Positions 6,794 to 15,124 of a DNA stretch of 64,000 nucleotides are shown in pieces; position 1 is the first letter of the stretch; the number at the start of each line of letters is the position of its first letter. The notes beneath the pieces were generated by a model that worked only from the letters and a program-made list of their open reading frames with translations, was not told the origin of the DNA and did not search any database. The position numbers and the translations under genes were made by a program. Source of the stretch: JAAXQD01 sp963790095 (GTDB lineage Bacteria > Desulfobacterota > Desulfobacteria > Desulfobacterales > UBA11574); contig CAWBNO010000021.1 in assembly GCA_963790095.1 (NCBI GenBank), forward strand, positions 1 through 64,000, read 5' to 3'.

Positions 6794-8428
6794 CTAAATC
6801 TTTGTATCTCCCCGAGGTACCACGAATTCCTTACCCCGTATGACTGCAGCAACAACACAATTTTTAGGGATATCGATATCTCGAATGAACTTTTCGGCCA
6901 CTTTGGCTTTCTTCGGAACGACCATGCTCACGAGACTGGCCACTCCCCCTGAAATTTCGAAGAGTTCGGCAACGCCGGGTCTGTCGAGGTAGTTCTCCAC
7001 CATTGCGGCCGTTGCCCATGGTGCACTGATCGCCACCACGCCGTTATCCTCAAGTAACGGCAAATAGTCGGGGTCCTGAACAATAGCAATAACCTGTTGA
7101 ATTCCAAGGCGTTTAGCCTGAAGTGCTACAATGACATTGCGGCCGTCATCTTCCGAGGAAGCAATGGCAACATCAATGTTTTCCAACCCCACCTGTTCGA
7201 TAAGTTCCTTCTTGGTGCCGTCCCCCTGGTAGATCGGCGCGTTGAACAGTTGCTCCAGTTCTTTACAGAGCATCTCGTCCTCTTCAATAAAGGTAATTTG
7301 ATGTTCTGAAGAGCGAAACAACAGCCAATACTCATCTCTGGCCAAAAGCCGTTTAGCGATATTCTGGCCCTGCCGTCCGCCGTTGATAATAAGAACACGC
7401 ATTTTTCTTCTCCTTCTTAAAAGAATCCGAATCTTTACCCAGGCCAAAACCTCGGGCAGTTTATTAAAATGGGCTCGATTGGCCGGACGGATAAGGTATA
7501 CACCGGCCCCTGCAACGGTCAATATGCCGCCCAGAATGAAGCTCCTGAACTCCAATGCGGGCACAAACAGCCAACATGCCAACATGCCGCAAATAGGAAC
7601 CCATGGGAAAAACACTACTTTGAAAGGACGACGCAGGTTGGGCATTTTTTTATGGAGCGCAATGACGCTGAGGCATACAATCCCCTGTCCCATCAAGTAA
7701 CCAAAATCGCTGACCGAGGCGACAAGTTTGACAACACCCGAAGAACCGAAGGTAATCATAATGGCCCGCGGGATTATTTTACCCGGTGCAATGATCTCCT
7801 CTGCCGCTACAGTGATCAAGTCGAATCCGACGTAAGAAATATAGATCAACGCCATTCCCGGTATAAAGGGTGAGTATCCCATGGGTGCCATGGGGGATAG
7901 ATTCTCAGGTTCTATTTGAAAGGCTCCGAGTGCGGCAACACCGATGAGGATGACCAGTTCCACAAGGTTCATAATGGTAATCACCTTGAGCGCCTCGGAC
8001 ATTCCCCAGAAATTAATGCCGCCAAACACAATCGTGGTTATGCAAACCAGAAAAACAAGACTGGCCGCCGGCAAGAAATAGGCCCGGATAGTGAGCGCAA
8101 AAATAAGCGCATACATGGCACAAGCAACGGTGTTTCCAATCCAGAAAAACCAGCCGGTAAGAAAGGCCACCGGCTTTGGGAGGGTGCGGCTGGTAAAAGA
8201 GTATCCGCCGCCGGCCAAGGGAATGGCAGCACCCAGTTCGCTGTAATTGAGTGCTGTAAAAATGGTCAGAAACCCCATTGCCAGGTAAGCAAAGATCCCT
8301 AGCGGCCCGACCATGTGGGCCAGTTCACCCGGCAAGGCAAATATGCCGGGGCCCATCATGGCGCCGATGCCGATCATGACGGCCATAAACAAACCGATGT
8401 TGCGCTTAAATGTGACTTGGTTGGACAT
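6794..8428 (-). CDS. APC-family permease fused to an RCK (TrkA) domain; internally deleted and prematurely stopped
   Basis: The first 200 residues are a normal APC permease start (IGIGAMMGPGIFALPGE; TM1-6, then AAEEIIAPGKIIPRAIM). The chain then jumps straight to GSSGVVKLVASVSDFGYL, which is TM11-like, so about 130 residues (TM7-10) seem to be missing in frame. A TrkA_N Rossmann domain follows (RVLIINGGRQGQNIAKRL) and then an RCK_C domain that stops at PRGDTKI. After this TAG the same frame continues with normal RCK_C sequence (VDDHVVFVGPAKDIKEAQ) to a TAA at 6713. An ATG at 8428 starts the conserved part; GTG at 8467 is an alternative. Probably non-functional as a transporter. RCK_C domains can bind c-di-AMP, and a c-di-AMP synthase gene lies just upstream. 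Confidence 0.8.
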   Translation of the reverse strand: MSNQVTFKRNIGLFMAVMIGIGAMMGPGIFALPGELAHMVGPLGIFAYLAMGFLTIFTALNYSELGAAIPLAGGGYSFTSRTLPKPVAFLTGWFFWIGNTVACAMYALIFALTIRAYFLPAASLVFLVCITTIVFGGINFWGMSEALKVITIMNLVELVILIGVAALGAFQIEPENLSPMAPMGYSPFIPGMALIYISYVGFDLITVAAEEIIAPGKIIPRAIMITFGSSGVVKLVASVSDFGYLMGQGIVCLSVIALHKKMPNLRRPFKVVFFPWVPICGMLACWLFVPALEFRSFILGGILTVAGAGVYLIRPANRAHFNKLPEVLAWVKIRILLRRRRKMRVLIINGGRQGQNIAKRLLARDEYWLLFRSSEHQITFIEEDEMLCKELEQLFNAPIYQGDGTKKELIEQVGLENIDVAIASSEDDGRNVIVALQAKRLGIQQVIAIVQDPDYLPLLEDNGVVAISAPWATAAMVENYLDRPGVAELFEISGGVASLVSMVVPKKAKVAEKFIRDIDIPKNCVVAAVIRGKEFVVPRGDTKI

Positions 8429-8578
8429 CTGGTTGTTCTTTCTGAACTCTACTTTTTTAGTGGACACACCGAAAAGCTAAATATAACCAACAGCAATGAT
8501 TCAGCATAGGTGTTTCAAAGGAATAGCCGCCATCTGATTTAGGAAAATATAGGCACATATGGTCAATTCAAAAAAACC

Positions 8579-9502
8579 TTACTCATTCATACTGATGTGC
8601 CCATGGGCGACATCGGGATCCATTTGGAGCACCATCTTGCCACCTGAAAACGCTCGGACATTACCATCAGTTGCAGAGACAACGACTGCCGTGGCAGCAG
8701 TGCGCTTAGTGACGGCGGCAGCAGCGAAGTGCCGGGCTCCGAGCCCGGGTGGAAGTTCAATTTCGATGTCAATGGAAGCTAAAAAAGTTCCAGCTGTTTG
8801 GATAAACCCGTCGCCACGGATGACAAAGGCACCGTCAAGCTTAGAGAGTTCCAATACGGCGTGGTGGATTTCTGGGTTTGTGAGTCTGCGACGGGTATCG
8901 TCATGGCCCTGGAAGGGGTTGGGGATGAGCTGCTTGGAACCCTCAAGCACCTTAAGGGAGTCACCGAGCATAAAAATGGCCCCAAGACGGGTTCCTCGGC
9001 GGGCTGCCCGGCCGATTTTACAAGCGACAGCGACAGCAACCTCCAGCAAAATAGGTCGAATGCCGTCGGTGAGTTTTAGGAGATCGGAGACGGCAAGTTT
9101 TTCAATCCCCGCTTCCATTTCGGTTAGGACAACAAGATTCCCCCCTTCCTGATAAACATCATGACCGATTGCGCAGATGACAAGATCTCCAATCGAAATG
9201 CTGGATGATTGAAGCACGACAGAGATCGCATGGCGAATCTGAGTGTACTTGTCAGCCGTGTGAAGCGGCAGGTGTATCACCTCCAAGCCTGCCTTTGTCA
9301 GGGAATCGTACGTTTTACTATTCGTCGTCGTGGCAATGACCCGAAAGTCATCTGACAACCGATAAAGATGTTGAGCCAACGACCCGGTTTCAGTGATACA
9401 AATGATACCGTCAACTTGTGTTGCCTTTGCTACGCTAACAACCATTCGTGCCAGGTCTTCATCAGAACGTGGAAGCCTTGTGGAATTATTAGTTCGACTC
9501 AT
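8579..9502 (-). CDS. DacZ-type diadenylate cyclase (c-di-AMP synthase)
   Basis: A 307-residue soluble protein. Residues 15-130 resemble the pyruvate-kinase C-terminal fold (ITETGSLAQHLYRLSDDFRVIATT; GDLVICAIGHD). Residues 150-300 are a DisA_N/DAC domain with the DGA motif (223-225, KLDGAFVIRGDG) and a GARHFAAAAVT motif (RHF at 257-259) where bacterial enzymes have RHR. This PK_C plus DAC arrangement is that of DacZ, best known from archaea. The reaction is 2 ATP to c-di-AMP. The neighbours are an RCK-fused permease, another APC permease and a USP protein, all of kinds linked to potassium or osmolyte control by c-di-AMP. That link is inferred from family knowledge. It appears intact. A long open frame exists on the opposite strand but is a shadow. 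Confidence 0.87.
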   Translation of the reverse strand: MSRTNNSTRLPRSDEDLARMVVSVAKATQVDGIICITETGSLAQHLYRLSDDFRVIATTTNSKTYDSLTKAGLEVIHLPLHTADKYTQIRHAISVVLQSSSISIGDLVICAIGHDVYQEGGNLVVLTEMEAGIEKLAVSDLLKLTDGIRPILLEVAVAVACKIGRAARRGTRLGAIFMLGDSLKVLEGSKQLIPNPFQGHDDTRRRLTNPEIHHAVLELSKLDGAFVIRGDGFIQTAGTFLASIDIEIELPPGLGARHFAAAAVTKRTAATAVVVSATDGNVRAFSGGKMVLQMDPDVAHGHISMNE

Positions 9503-9627
9503 CGCCCCTTCCTCTGATTTAAAAATGTCTTTGTTCCTTTAGTTGTAAACCGCATTCATTGAACTTAAGTTTAAGTTCTCTCCCAACAAAAGGAGGATCA
9601 CATATTGGACAATTCCCGACTTCCGAT

Positions 9628-10515
9628 TTAGAAAATTACACGGACGCCGCCCATATGATGGGCCATCTCGGAGAGGAGATAATCTTTGTTAGAAATAATT
9701 TGTTCCAGGGGTAACAGGTTCAGAGATAAAACGGAAATTAAGGGGTTAAATATTGCCACGGTAATCAACATATTGCGCAAAGTTTTACGGAAAACACCCA
9801 CATCCTGCTCTTCAACAAAATTTGCCGAACTTTCAAATCCACTGATGCCCAGTAAGGCAGCGGAAAAGCCCAAACAAACCGCGATCAAAAGGTCTTCCCC
9901 CATGGGTAATGTGGCAAGGTTCTCTTTGAAAATGTGAAAATCCGAAGGTATGCTGATAAACCCAAAAACGCAAAAAACCGTCAATGTGGATATGTGAAAA
10001 ATAAAGATCGTCAAGGCGACCACCGCGGATTCGGTGATCCCGATGATGGCCAGTATCGCAAAGACGCCAAGGACAATGATCGTACCCTCAATAACGGGAA
10101 ATGTTGGAGATATTGAATGCAAATACTCAACAGCGGTTTTAGAAGAAATCACCGCTGTGGCAATATATGAGAGAATGGTCATGCATGCCGCCAGCGCAGC
10201 GGCAAATTTGGAAGTGCTGTTGAGAAGGCAGTTATAGGTTCCACCGTTTAACGGGAGGGCTTCCACAACTTCGGTATACACTTTCTTATAAAGATACAGG
10301 AGTATAACAACCGCCAGCAGAACCACCGGCGCAAGAACTCCGGCAAAAACTGCTGCAATGGCAGATACATAGAGGCAGGAAGAAGAAATATCATTTCCGC
10401 AGATCCCGGTGGCCATCCATTGATTCAACCGTTTTTTGGGAGCAGACCCGGAGAACAATTCCGCGGGGGAAGGTTCCGAAACCTTTTTCGCTTTCAAATC
10501 ATCATTCCTTGTCAT
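9628..10515 (-). pseudogene. APC-family permease, C-terminally truncated
   Basis: A 295-residue remnant of an APC-superfamily permease. It keeps the cytoplasmic start, the TM1 motif MATGICGNDISSSCLYV, an NGGTYNCLLN turn and about eight membrane segments. It ends abruptly at MAHHMGGVRVIF, the place where the family normally enters TM8-9, so around 130 or more residues are missing. The bases after the stop do not continue the protein in any frame that I can find. The 5' half seems intact and may be expressed. Together with the deleted permease at 6794 it suggests repeated recombination in this block. The remainder could also lie elsewhere in the genome. Confidence 0.7.
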
Positions 10516-10694
10516 TTAAAATAAAAATCGACATTATAAAAAAGCGTCCCAATAACAGCCTATTGGAAGCCGACCCTATTTCCCGCTAATTCCATGTCAA
10601 GAAATTGAATTTCACATACGGATGGCCGGTCCTTGGCCGATCATCCTTGCAATAGACGATTATAGTCTTTTCCAAATTTAGCTCCAACTCCCGC

Positions 10695-11093
10695 TCAGCC
10701 ATTCGGCGACGATCTCTTGGCGCCTGGCAACCATTTAGGAATTAAAAGAACTGGAATATCCGTTTTTTCCATCGCTTTTTCGTTCATCCATTCAGCGACG
10801 ATCTCTCCGTGGCTGGCACCCAAAATAATTAGATTTACTGACTTTTCTTCGGCAACCTCAATAATGACAGGGGCAATATCCCCTCGCCTTAAAATTCCAT
10901 TTACCGGCACTTTCTCTTCTTTGCCTTTTTCAATAAACAGACTCAGGCTTTGTTTTCCCGCTGCCTCTGTCTCGTTCTCGGTGAGGACATGTAATACAAC
11001 CAACTGTGCATTGAGTCTTTTGGCGATATTGACAACATATCCCGCTGTCCTCTGATCAGGCACAGAACCAGCGGTGGGTACGATGATTTTCAT
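10695..11093 (-). CDS. Universal stress protein with aberrant C-terminus
   Basis: A 132-residue USP-family protein. It opens MKIIVPTAGSVPDQRTAGYV, and a NLIILGASHGEIVAEWM segment stands where nucleotide-binding members have G-x2-G-x9-G-S/T. The second Gly-rich half of that motif is not conserved, so ATP binding is doubtful. The last ten residues (PGAKRSSPNG) are unusual. Their DNA (10693-10732) is a second, out-of-frame copy of the DNA that encodes GASHGEIVAEWMN (10784-10823). I infer that the gene's 3' end was replaced by recombination with another usp copy. USP proteins often accompany APC permeases and can sense c-di-AMP. Confidence 0.8.
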   Translation of the reverse strand: MKIIVPTAGSVPDQRTAGYVVNIAKRLNAQLVVLHVLTENETEAAGKQSLSLFIEKGKEEKVPVNGILRRGDIAPVIIEVAEEKSVNLIILGASHGEIVAEWMNEKAMEKTDIPVLLIPKWLPGAKRSSPNG

Positions 11094-11237
11094 AAATACC
11101 TTCTTTCTTCAAAATTTGTCGGGGTCATTACCGCATTGGGTCCTTTCCAATGAATTCTATCAATTTTTTGATTCGCTCGCTAACCTCATGGCAAGCTGCG
11201 GGAAATGCGCTCTCTGTGTAGTTCAAGGGGGTTAAAC

Positions 11238-12023
11238 TTAAGGATAAAGCTTTATATCATGAAGCTTTTGAATCAGCCATTCAATCCAGGGATTAAAGCC
11301 CTCTTCCGTCTTTGCGGATATTTCAAACACCGGCATACCGGGTTTGACCTGTAAGATATTTCTAACGGCCGTCTTTCTGTCATAATCAAGATGCGGCAGC
11401 AAATCGATTTTATTGAGTAACGCCGCGTCGCACACGCGAAACATCAGCGGATATTTTAAAGGTTTGTCCTCCCCTTCGGTGACGCTTAGAACGACGATCC
11501 GCAAATTCTCACCCATATCAAACTCGGCCGGACAAACCAGATTCCCAAGATTTTCTACAATTAAAAGATCAATTTCATCCAGGTTAAAGTTATTGACCGC
11601 TGTTTTTATCACATGGGCCGCCAGGTGACAGTCACCCCCGAATGCATCTGTGTTGACCTGCACAACAGGTGCACCAAAGCCGGCAAGCCGATCCGCGTCA
11701 TTTGAAGTACAAATATCTCCGACAATAACGGCGCACCTAATTTTTTGCGTGATATGAGACAATGTCTTTACGAGGATAGCGGTCTTCCCGGATCCCGGCG
11801 AACTCATGACGTTGATGACAAAAACACCTTTTTCAGCAAACAGGTCGCGATTCTGCTGAGCGATAGCATCATTAACGTCCAGTACCCTGCGGACGATCTT
11901 GATTTCCCGGGAACCCCGTTTCCTGGGCTCCGTGACAACACCATTGCCGGCATGAGAATGGCTAGGCTTTCGGAAATCTTTGTGGTGGTAATATCGCTGG
12001 ATTTTATGCATATCAATCGGCAT
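11238..12023 (-). CDS. hypB: Hydrogenase nickel-insertion GTPase HypB
   Basis: A SIMIBI-class GTPase that delivers Ni(II) to [NiFe]-hydrogenase maturation with HypA. It shows the P-loop MSSPGSGKT, a metal site region GDICTSNDADRL...DAFGGDCHLAAHV, the switch region ENLGNLVCPAEFDMG and the base-specificity motif NKIDLLPH. The N-terminal part is only mildly His-rich and lacks the CxxCGC nickel motif of E. coli HypB. The ATG at 12023 is chosen because gagga lies 8 bases before it, giving an 11-base overlap with hypA; ATG at 12011 is also possible. No hydrogenase structural gene is in the window. The nickel importer at 56-60 kb could supply the metal. Confidence 0.93.
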   Translation of the reverse strand: MPIDMHKIQRYYHHKDFRKPSHSHAGNGVVTEPRKRGSREIKIVRRVLDVNDAIAQQNRDLFAEKGVFVINVMSSPGSGKTAILVKTLSHITQKIRCAVIVGDICTSNDADRLAGFGAPVVQVNTDAFGGDCHLAAHVIKTAVNNFNLDEIDLLIVENLGNLVCPAEFDMGENLRIVVLSVTEGEDKPLKYPLMFRVCDAALLNKIDLLPHLDYDRKTAVRNILQVKPGMPVFEISAKTEEGFNPWIEWLIQKLHDIKLYP

Positions 12024-12381
12024 CTGTCGTGTCCTCATCGACGACTTCGATGGAAATGATATCCAGTTCCCTTCCCGAGATAATCTCCACAGAACCGCTG
12101 CTGCATTGTCCACATTTAAACACCGGCTCGAGAACGGTCCATTCCACATGACAATCGGCGCATTTTGCCACAACGGGAATTTCTTCTATATGGAGATCCG
12201 CCTGATACAGGGGGGTATCCTGGGCTGCAATTTGGAAACAAAAATGAAGGCTTTCGGGCACGACGGCTGCCAGTTTTCCGACTTTCAGATTGACCCTGTC
12301 AATCCGTGCATTTTCCAGATCAGCAGGTATTGAAGCGATGGCAATCTCAACAATCTGCATCGCAATACCCATTTCATGCAT
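12013..12381 (-). CDS. hypA: Hydrogenase nickel-insertion protein HypA
   Basis: A 122-residue protein with the invariant MHEMGIA start (His2 binds nickel) and a zinc domain with two Cys pairs, AKCADCHVEW and FKCGQCSSG. It works with HypB in loading nickel into [NiFe]-hydrogenase. It is translationally linked to hypB, which overlaps its end. The C-terminal tail is acidic (VVDEDTTDAD). Confidence 0.95.
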   Translation of the reverse strand: MHEMGIAMQIVEIAIASIPADLENARIDRVNLKVGKLAAVVPESLHFCFQIAAQDTPLYQADLHIEEIPVVAKCADCHVEWTVLEPVFKCGQCSSGSVEIISGRELDIISIEVVDEDTTDAD

Positions 12382-12456
12382 TAATTACGTCCCTGAAATT
12401 CTGTAATATACTATAAATAAAATAGTTAGCTGAGGTTTGGTTTTTTCTCATCATAC

Positions 12457-12605
12457 ATGGAATGATGGAATAGTGGAATAGTGATTTCAAGAGGAATTCT
12501 ATCGGATTTGGTAACATATTGTAATCGTTTAATTGTCAAATGGTTTGTGACGATTTGATCAAAACCCATTTCTCCATTATTCCATTTTTCCAACATTCCA
12601 ATTGC
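12457..12605. repeat. Palindromic repeat R4 upstream of hypA / downstream of sucD
   Basis: The left arm catggaatgatggaatagtgg (12457 on) is mirrored by the right arm ttccattattccatttttcc (about 12568-12590). Related pairs occur at 51787-51892 and 55236-55353. It fills most of the 236-base gap between sucD and hypA. Confidence 0.6.
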
Positions 12606-12617
12606 GAGCGAAGCGAT

Positions 12618-13490
12618 CTAACAAAATACCTCTGCACACAACTCCCCAAAGGTGCCGAGATTCTCACAGATATGAATTCCCGCGGCCTTCATTGCATCAA
12701 TTTTTCCCTGGGCGGTTCCGCTGCCGCCACTGACAATGGCGCCTGCATGGCCCATACGTCTTCCGGGAGGTGCCGTCAGGCCGGCAATAAATCCCACCAC
12801 CGGTTTTGTAACATGCTGGGTTATAAATTCAGATGCTTCCTCTTCGGCAGTCCCGCCGATCTCTCCGACCATAACGATCCCTGTGGTCTCGGAATCTTTT
12901 TCAAAAGCATCGAGGCAATCGATGAAATTCGTTCCGTTGACCGGATCGCCGCCGATACCGATACAGGTGGTCTGCCCGATTCCCTGGGAGGTTAACTGGT
13001 ACACCACCTCGTAGGTCAAGGTTCCGGATCTGGAAACAACGCCGATGGGTCCGCCGGGGGTATGGATCGGTCCGGGCATGATTCCAACCTTGCACTGGCC
13101 CGGCGTAATGATCCCCGGACAATTGGGACCGATGAGTCGGGACGCCGACCCCTTCATGTAATTTTTTACTTTCATCATATCCATAACCGGGATTCCTTCG
13201 GTGATGGCAACGATAAGTTCAACACCTGCGTCTGTCGCCTCCATGATGGCATCTGCAGCAAATGGCGGGGGGACAAAGACCATGCTGCAATTGGCCCCGG
13301 TCTGTTCAACAGTTTCTCTAACGGTATTGAATACCGGCACATCGTCCATTTTCTGGCCGCCTTTGCCCGGCGTAACACCGCCAACCACATTTGTGCCGTA
13401 TGCAATACACTGACGTGCGTGAAACTGCCCTTCTTTACCCGTAATTCCCTGGACCAACAACCGCGTATTATTGTCAACGAATATGCTCAT
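12618..13490 (-). CDS. sucD: Succinyl-CoA synthetase alpha subunit
   Basis: A 290-residue ADP-forming succinate-CoA ligase alpha chain. The CoA-binding domain starts LLVQGITGKEGQFHARQC. The catalytic His lies in RRMGHAGAIVSGGSGTAQGK. With SucC it interconverts succinyl-CoA and succinate with ATP or GTP, the step after methylmalonyl-CoA mutase in propionate oxidation and also a TCA-cycle step. It is separated from sucC by 293 bases, far more than usual. That gap holds a folded repeat element, so the pair may be less tightly co-translated here. Confidence 0.96.
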   Translation of the reverse strand: MSIFVDNNTRLLVQGITGKEGQFHARQCIAYGTNVVGGVTPGKGGQKMDDVPVFNTVRETVEQTGANCSMVFVPPPFAADAIMEATDAGVELIVAITEGIPVMDMMKVKNYMKGSASRLIGPNCPGIITPGQCKVGIMPGPIHTPGGPIGVVSRSGTLTYEVVYQLTSQGIGQTTCIGIGGDPVNGTNFIDCLDAFEKDSETTGIVMVGEIGGTAEEEASEFITQHVTKPVVGFIAGLTAPPGRRMGHAGAIVSGGSGTAQGKIDAMKAAGIHICENLGTFGELCAEVFC

Positions 13491-13550
13491 TTTTCATACC
13501 TCGATGTCTTGTAATCTTTCATTTTTTTGAAGCAAGCCGGCTCCGAAAAA

Positions 13551-13749
13551 GCTTCACGTATGATTAAATTTTTGGCTGGAAGCTGTCTGAATGGATTAGG
13601 GATCGTTTTGAAAGAACCTTAGACGATTTAACTTTATGGATGAAACCCTCTGTTAAACCAGGGGCTTTTATTATTAGCCCGGACAGGTTCTTTCATTACG
13701 AGCCCTTATAAAAGAGTTCTTTCAGCAAAAATTTAATTATACGTGAAGC
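13551..13749. repeat. MITE-like nested inverted-repeat element between sucC and sucD
   Basis: Terminal arms 13551-13578 and 13723-13749 are inverted copies (shared core gcttcacgta/tacgtgaagc) with one mismatch and one gap. Inside them gaaagaacct (13610-13619) is exactly mirrored by aggttctttc (13685-13694). A small gggct/agccc hairpin lies near 13661-13680. The whole 199-base piece can fold into one long hairpin. It carries no gene. Confidence 0.7.
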
Positions 13750-13783
13750 GATCCTTTCTCAAAAAACGATCGTGTTACGGTTT

Positions 13784-14950
13784 TTATTTATCCGCAACAA
13801 ACTGTGCGACCTTTTGCGCTGCATCTTTCATATCGGCAGCGGTAATCAGATTGAGCCCGGAATCCGCCAGAATTTTTCGCCCTTCTTCCACATTCGTCCC
13901 CTCCATCCGAACCACCACAGGGACATCGATACCTGTTTTTTCCGCCGCCTTGACCACACCTTCAGCCAGCACATCACAGCGCAATATTCCGCCAAAGATG
14001 TTGATCAGTATCCCTTTGACGTTCTTATCACTGAGCATAATTCTGAAACCGTTCTCGACCATCTCGGCACTGGCACCGCCCCCCACATCGAGGAAGTTTG
14101 CCGGCTCGGCGCCGGCAAGCTTGATGATATCCATGGTGGCCATTGCCAAGCCCGCACCGTTCACCATATTCCCGACGTTGCCATCCAGTTTGATGTAGTT
14201 GAGATTGAATTTGGAGGCTTCGACCTCCAGTGGGTCTTCTTCGTAAATATCACGGTAATCCAGGATATCCTTGTGGCGATACAGGGCATTGTCGTCGAAA
14301 TCGACTTTGGCATCCAGGGCGATCACCGTCTCCTCGGCTGTAATCACAAGGGGATTTATCTCTACCAGCGAACAGTCGTAATCGATAAACAGCCGGTAAA
14401 GATTTGCAAGCATTGAAACAAACGGCTTCATTACGGTGGGGGGCAGTTTCAAGCCAAAGGCCACTTGGCGGCAGTGATAGGGCTGAATGCCCACCAGGGG
14501 ATCGATGTACACCTTGATGATCTTTTCAGGCGTCGTCGCAGCCACCGCTTCGATATCCATTCCGCCGGCCTCGCTGGCCATGACAACGACCTTGGCGGTT
14601 TCTCTGTCCGGAATAATACTCAGATAGAGCTCCTTTGAAATGTTCAGCCCTTGCTCTACGAGCACTTTTCTGACCTTCTTCCCTTCAGGGCCTGTCTGGT
14701 GTGTAACCAGATTCATTCCGACGATATCGCCGGTGATGCTCCCGACTTCATCCATGGACCCTGCGAGTTTAACCCCGCCGCCTTTACCCCGGCCGCCGGC
14801 ATGAATCTGGGCTTTGACAACCACCGGAAATCGGCCCAGGTTTTGGGCGACTCCGTGGGCGTCTTCCACTTTGAACGCAACGCCCCCCTCCGGAATGGGG
14901 ATATTGTATTTTTTGAACAACTCTTTTGCCTGATATTCGTGGATCTTCAT
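13784..14950 (-). CDS. sucC: Succinyl-CoA synthetase beta subunit
   Basis: A 388-residue ATP-grasp subunit of succinate-CoA ligase. It begins MKIHEYQAKELFKKYNIP and has the nucleotide region KAQIHAGGRGKGGGVKLA and the C-terminal NIFGGILRCDVLAEGV phospho-His contact loop. The length is typical. The ribosome site aggaggttc precedes the ATG. It pairs with SucD downstream. Its position after the carboxyltransferase and mutase genes fits conversion of propionyl-CoA carbon to succinate with energy conservation. Confidence 0.96.
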   Translation of the reverse strand: MKIHEYQAKELFKKYNIPIPEGGVAFKVEDAHGVAQNLGRFPVVVKAQIHAGGRGKGGGVKLAGSMDEVGSITGDIVGMNLVTHQTGPEGKKVRKVLVEQGLNISKELYLSIIPDRETAKVVVMASEAGGMDIEAVAATTPEKIIKVYIDPLVGIQPYHCRQVAFGLKLPPTVMKPFVSMLANLYRLFIDYDCSLVEINPLVITAEETVIALDAKVDFDDNALYRHKDILDYRDIYEEDPLEVEASKFNLNYIKLDGNVGNMVNGAGLAMATMDIIKLAGAEPANFLDVGGGASAEMVENGFRIMLSDKNVKGILINIFGGILRCDVLAEGVVKAAEKTGIDVPVVVRMEGTNVEEGRKILADSGLNLITAADMKDAAQKVAQFVADK

Positions 14951-14981
14951 GATCCTGAACCTCCTATTTCAAAATTGAAGA

Positions 14982-15050
14982 TTGATGAACTCGTAAAAAG
15001 TCTGATTTTGCTCGATGTCGCTCACAAAAGACTTTTTACGAAACCGTCAA
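14982..15050. repeat. Short copy of repeat R2 (MITE-like)
   Basis: The ends ttgatgaactcgtaaaaagtct (first 20 shown by the family) and its mirror at 15029-15050 bracket 25 bases. The interior tttgctcgatgtcgctcaca equals, in inverted orientation, one half of the 193-base R2 copy at 28444. It looks like an internal-deletion derivative. It lies in the 174-base gap between the biotin-carboxyltransferase gene and sucC. Confidence 0.75.
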
Positions 15051-15124
15051 GATTGATCCTTGACAAAGAAAAATTTTTACCCGCTTAGCGCCATTCAATC
15101 TTCAATTTTCAATATTTAATGGTT

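Noticed and set aside
6794..6796. Pyrrolysine read at the permease UAG
   Set aside because: Not ruled out, but other genes here end in UAG, no pyl genes are in the window and the protein is already damaged, so a nonsense change is the simpler view.
8559..9152. A 197-residue open frame on the plus strand opposite the diadenylate cyclase gene
   Set aside because: It lies wholly antisense to a well-supported gene, has odd composition (Ser/Arg/Pro-rich) and no recognisable motif; it is a shadow of the GC-rich codons of the real gene.
12457..12605. TTCCA-type repeats as a possible CRISPR array
   Set aside because: The repeats are very short, inverted rather than direct and lack regular spacers; no cas genes are in the window.
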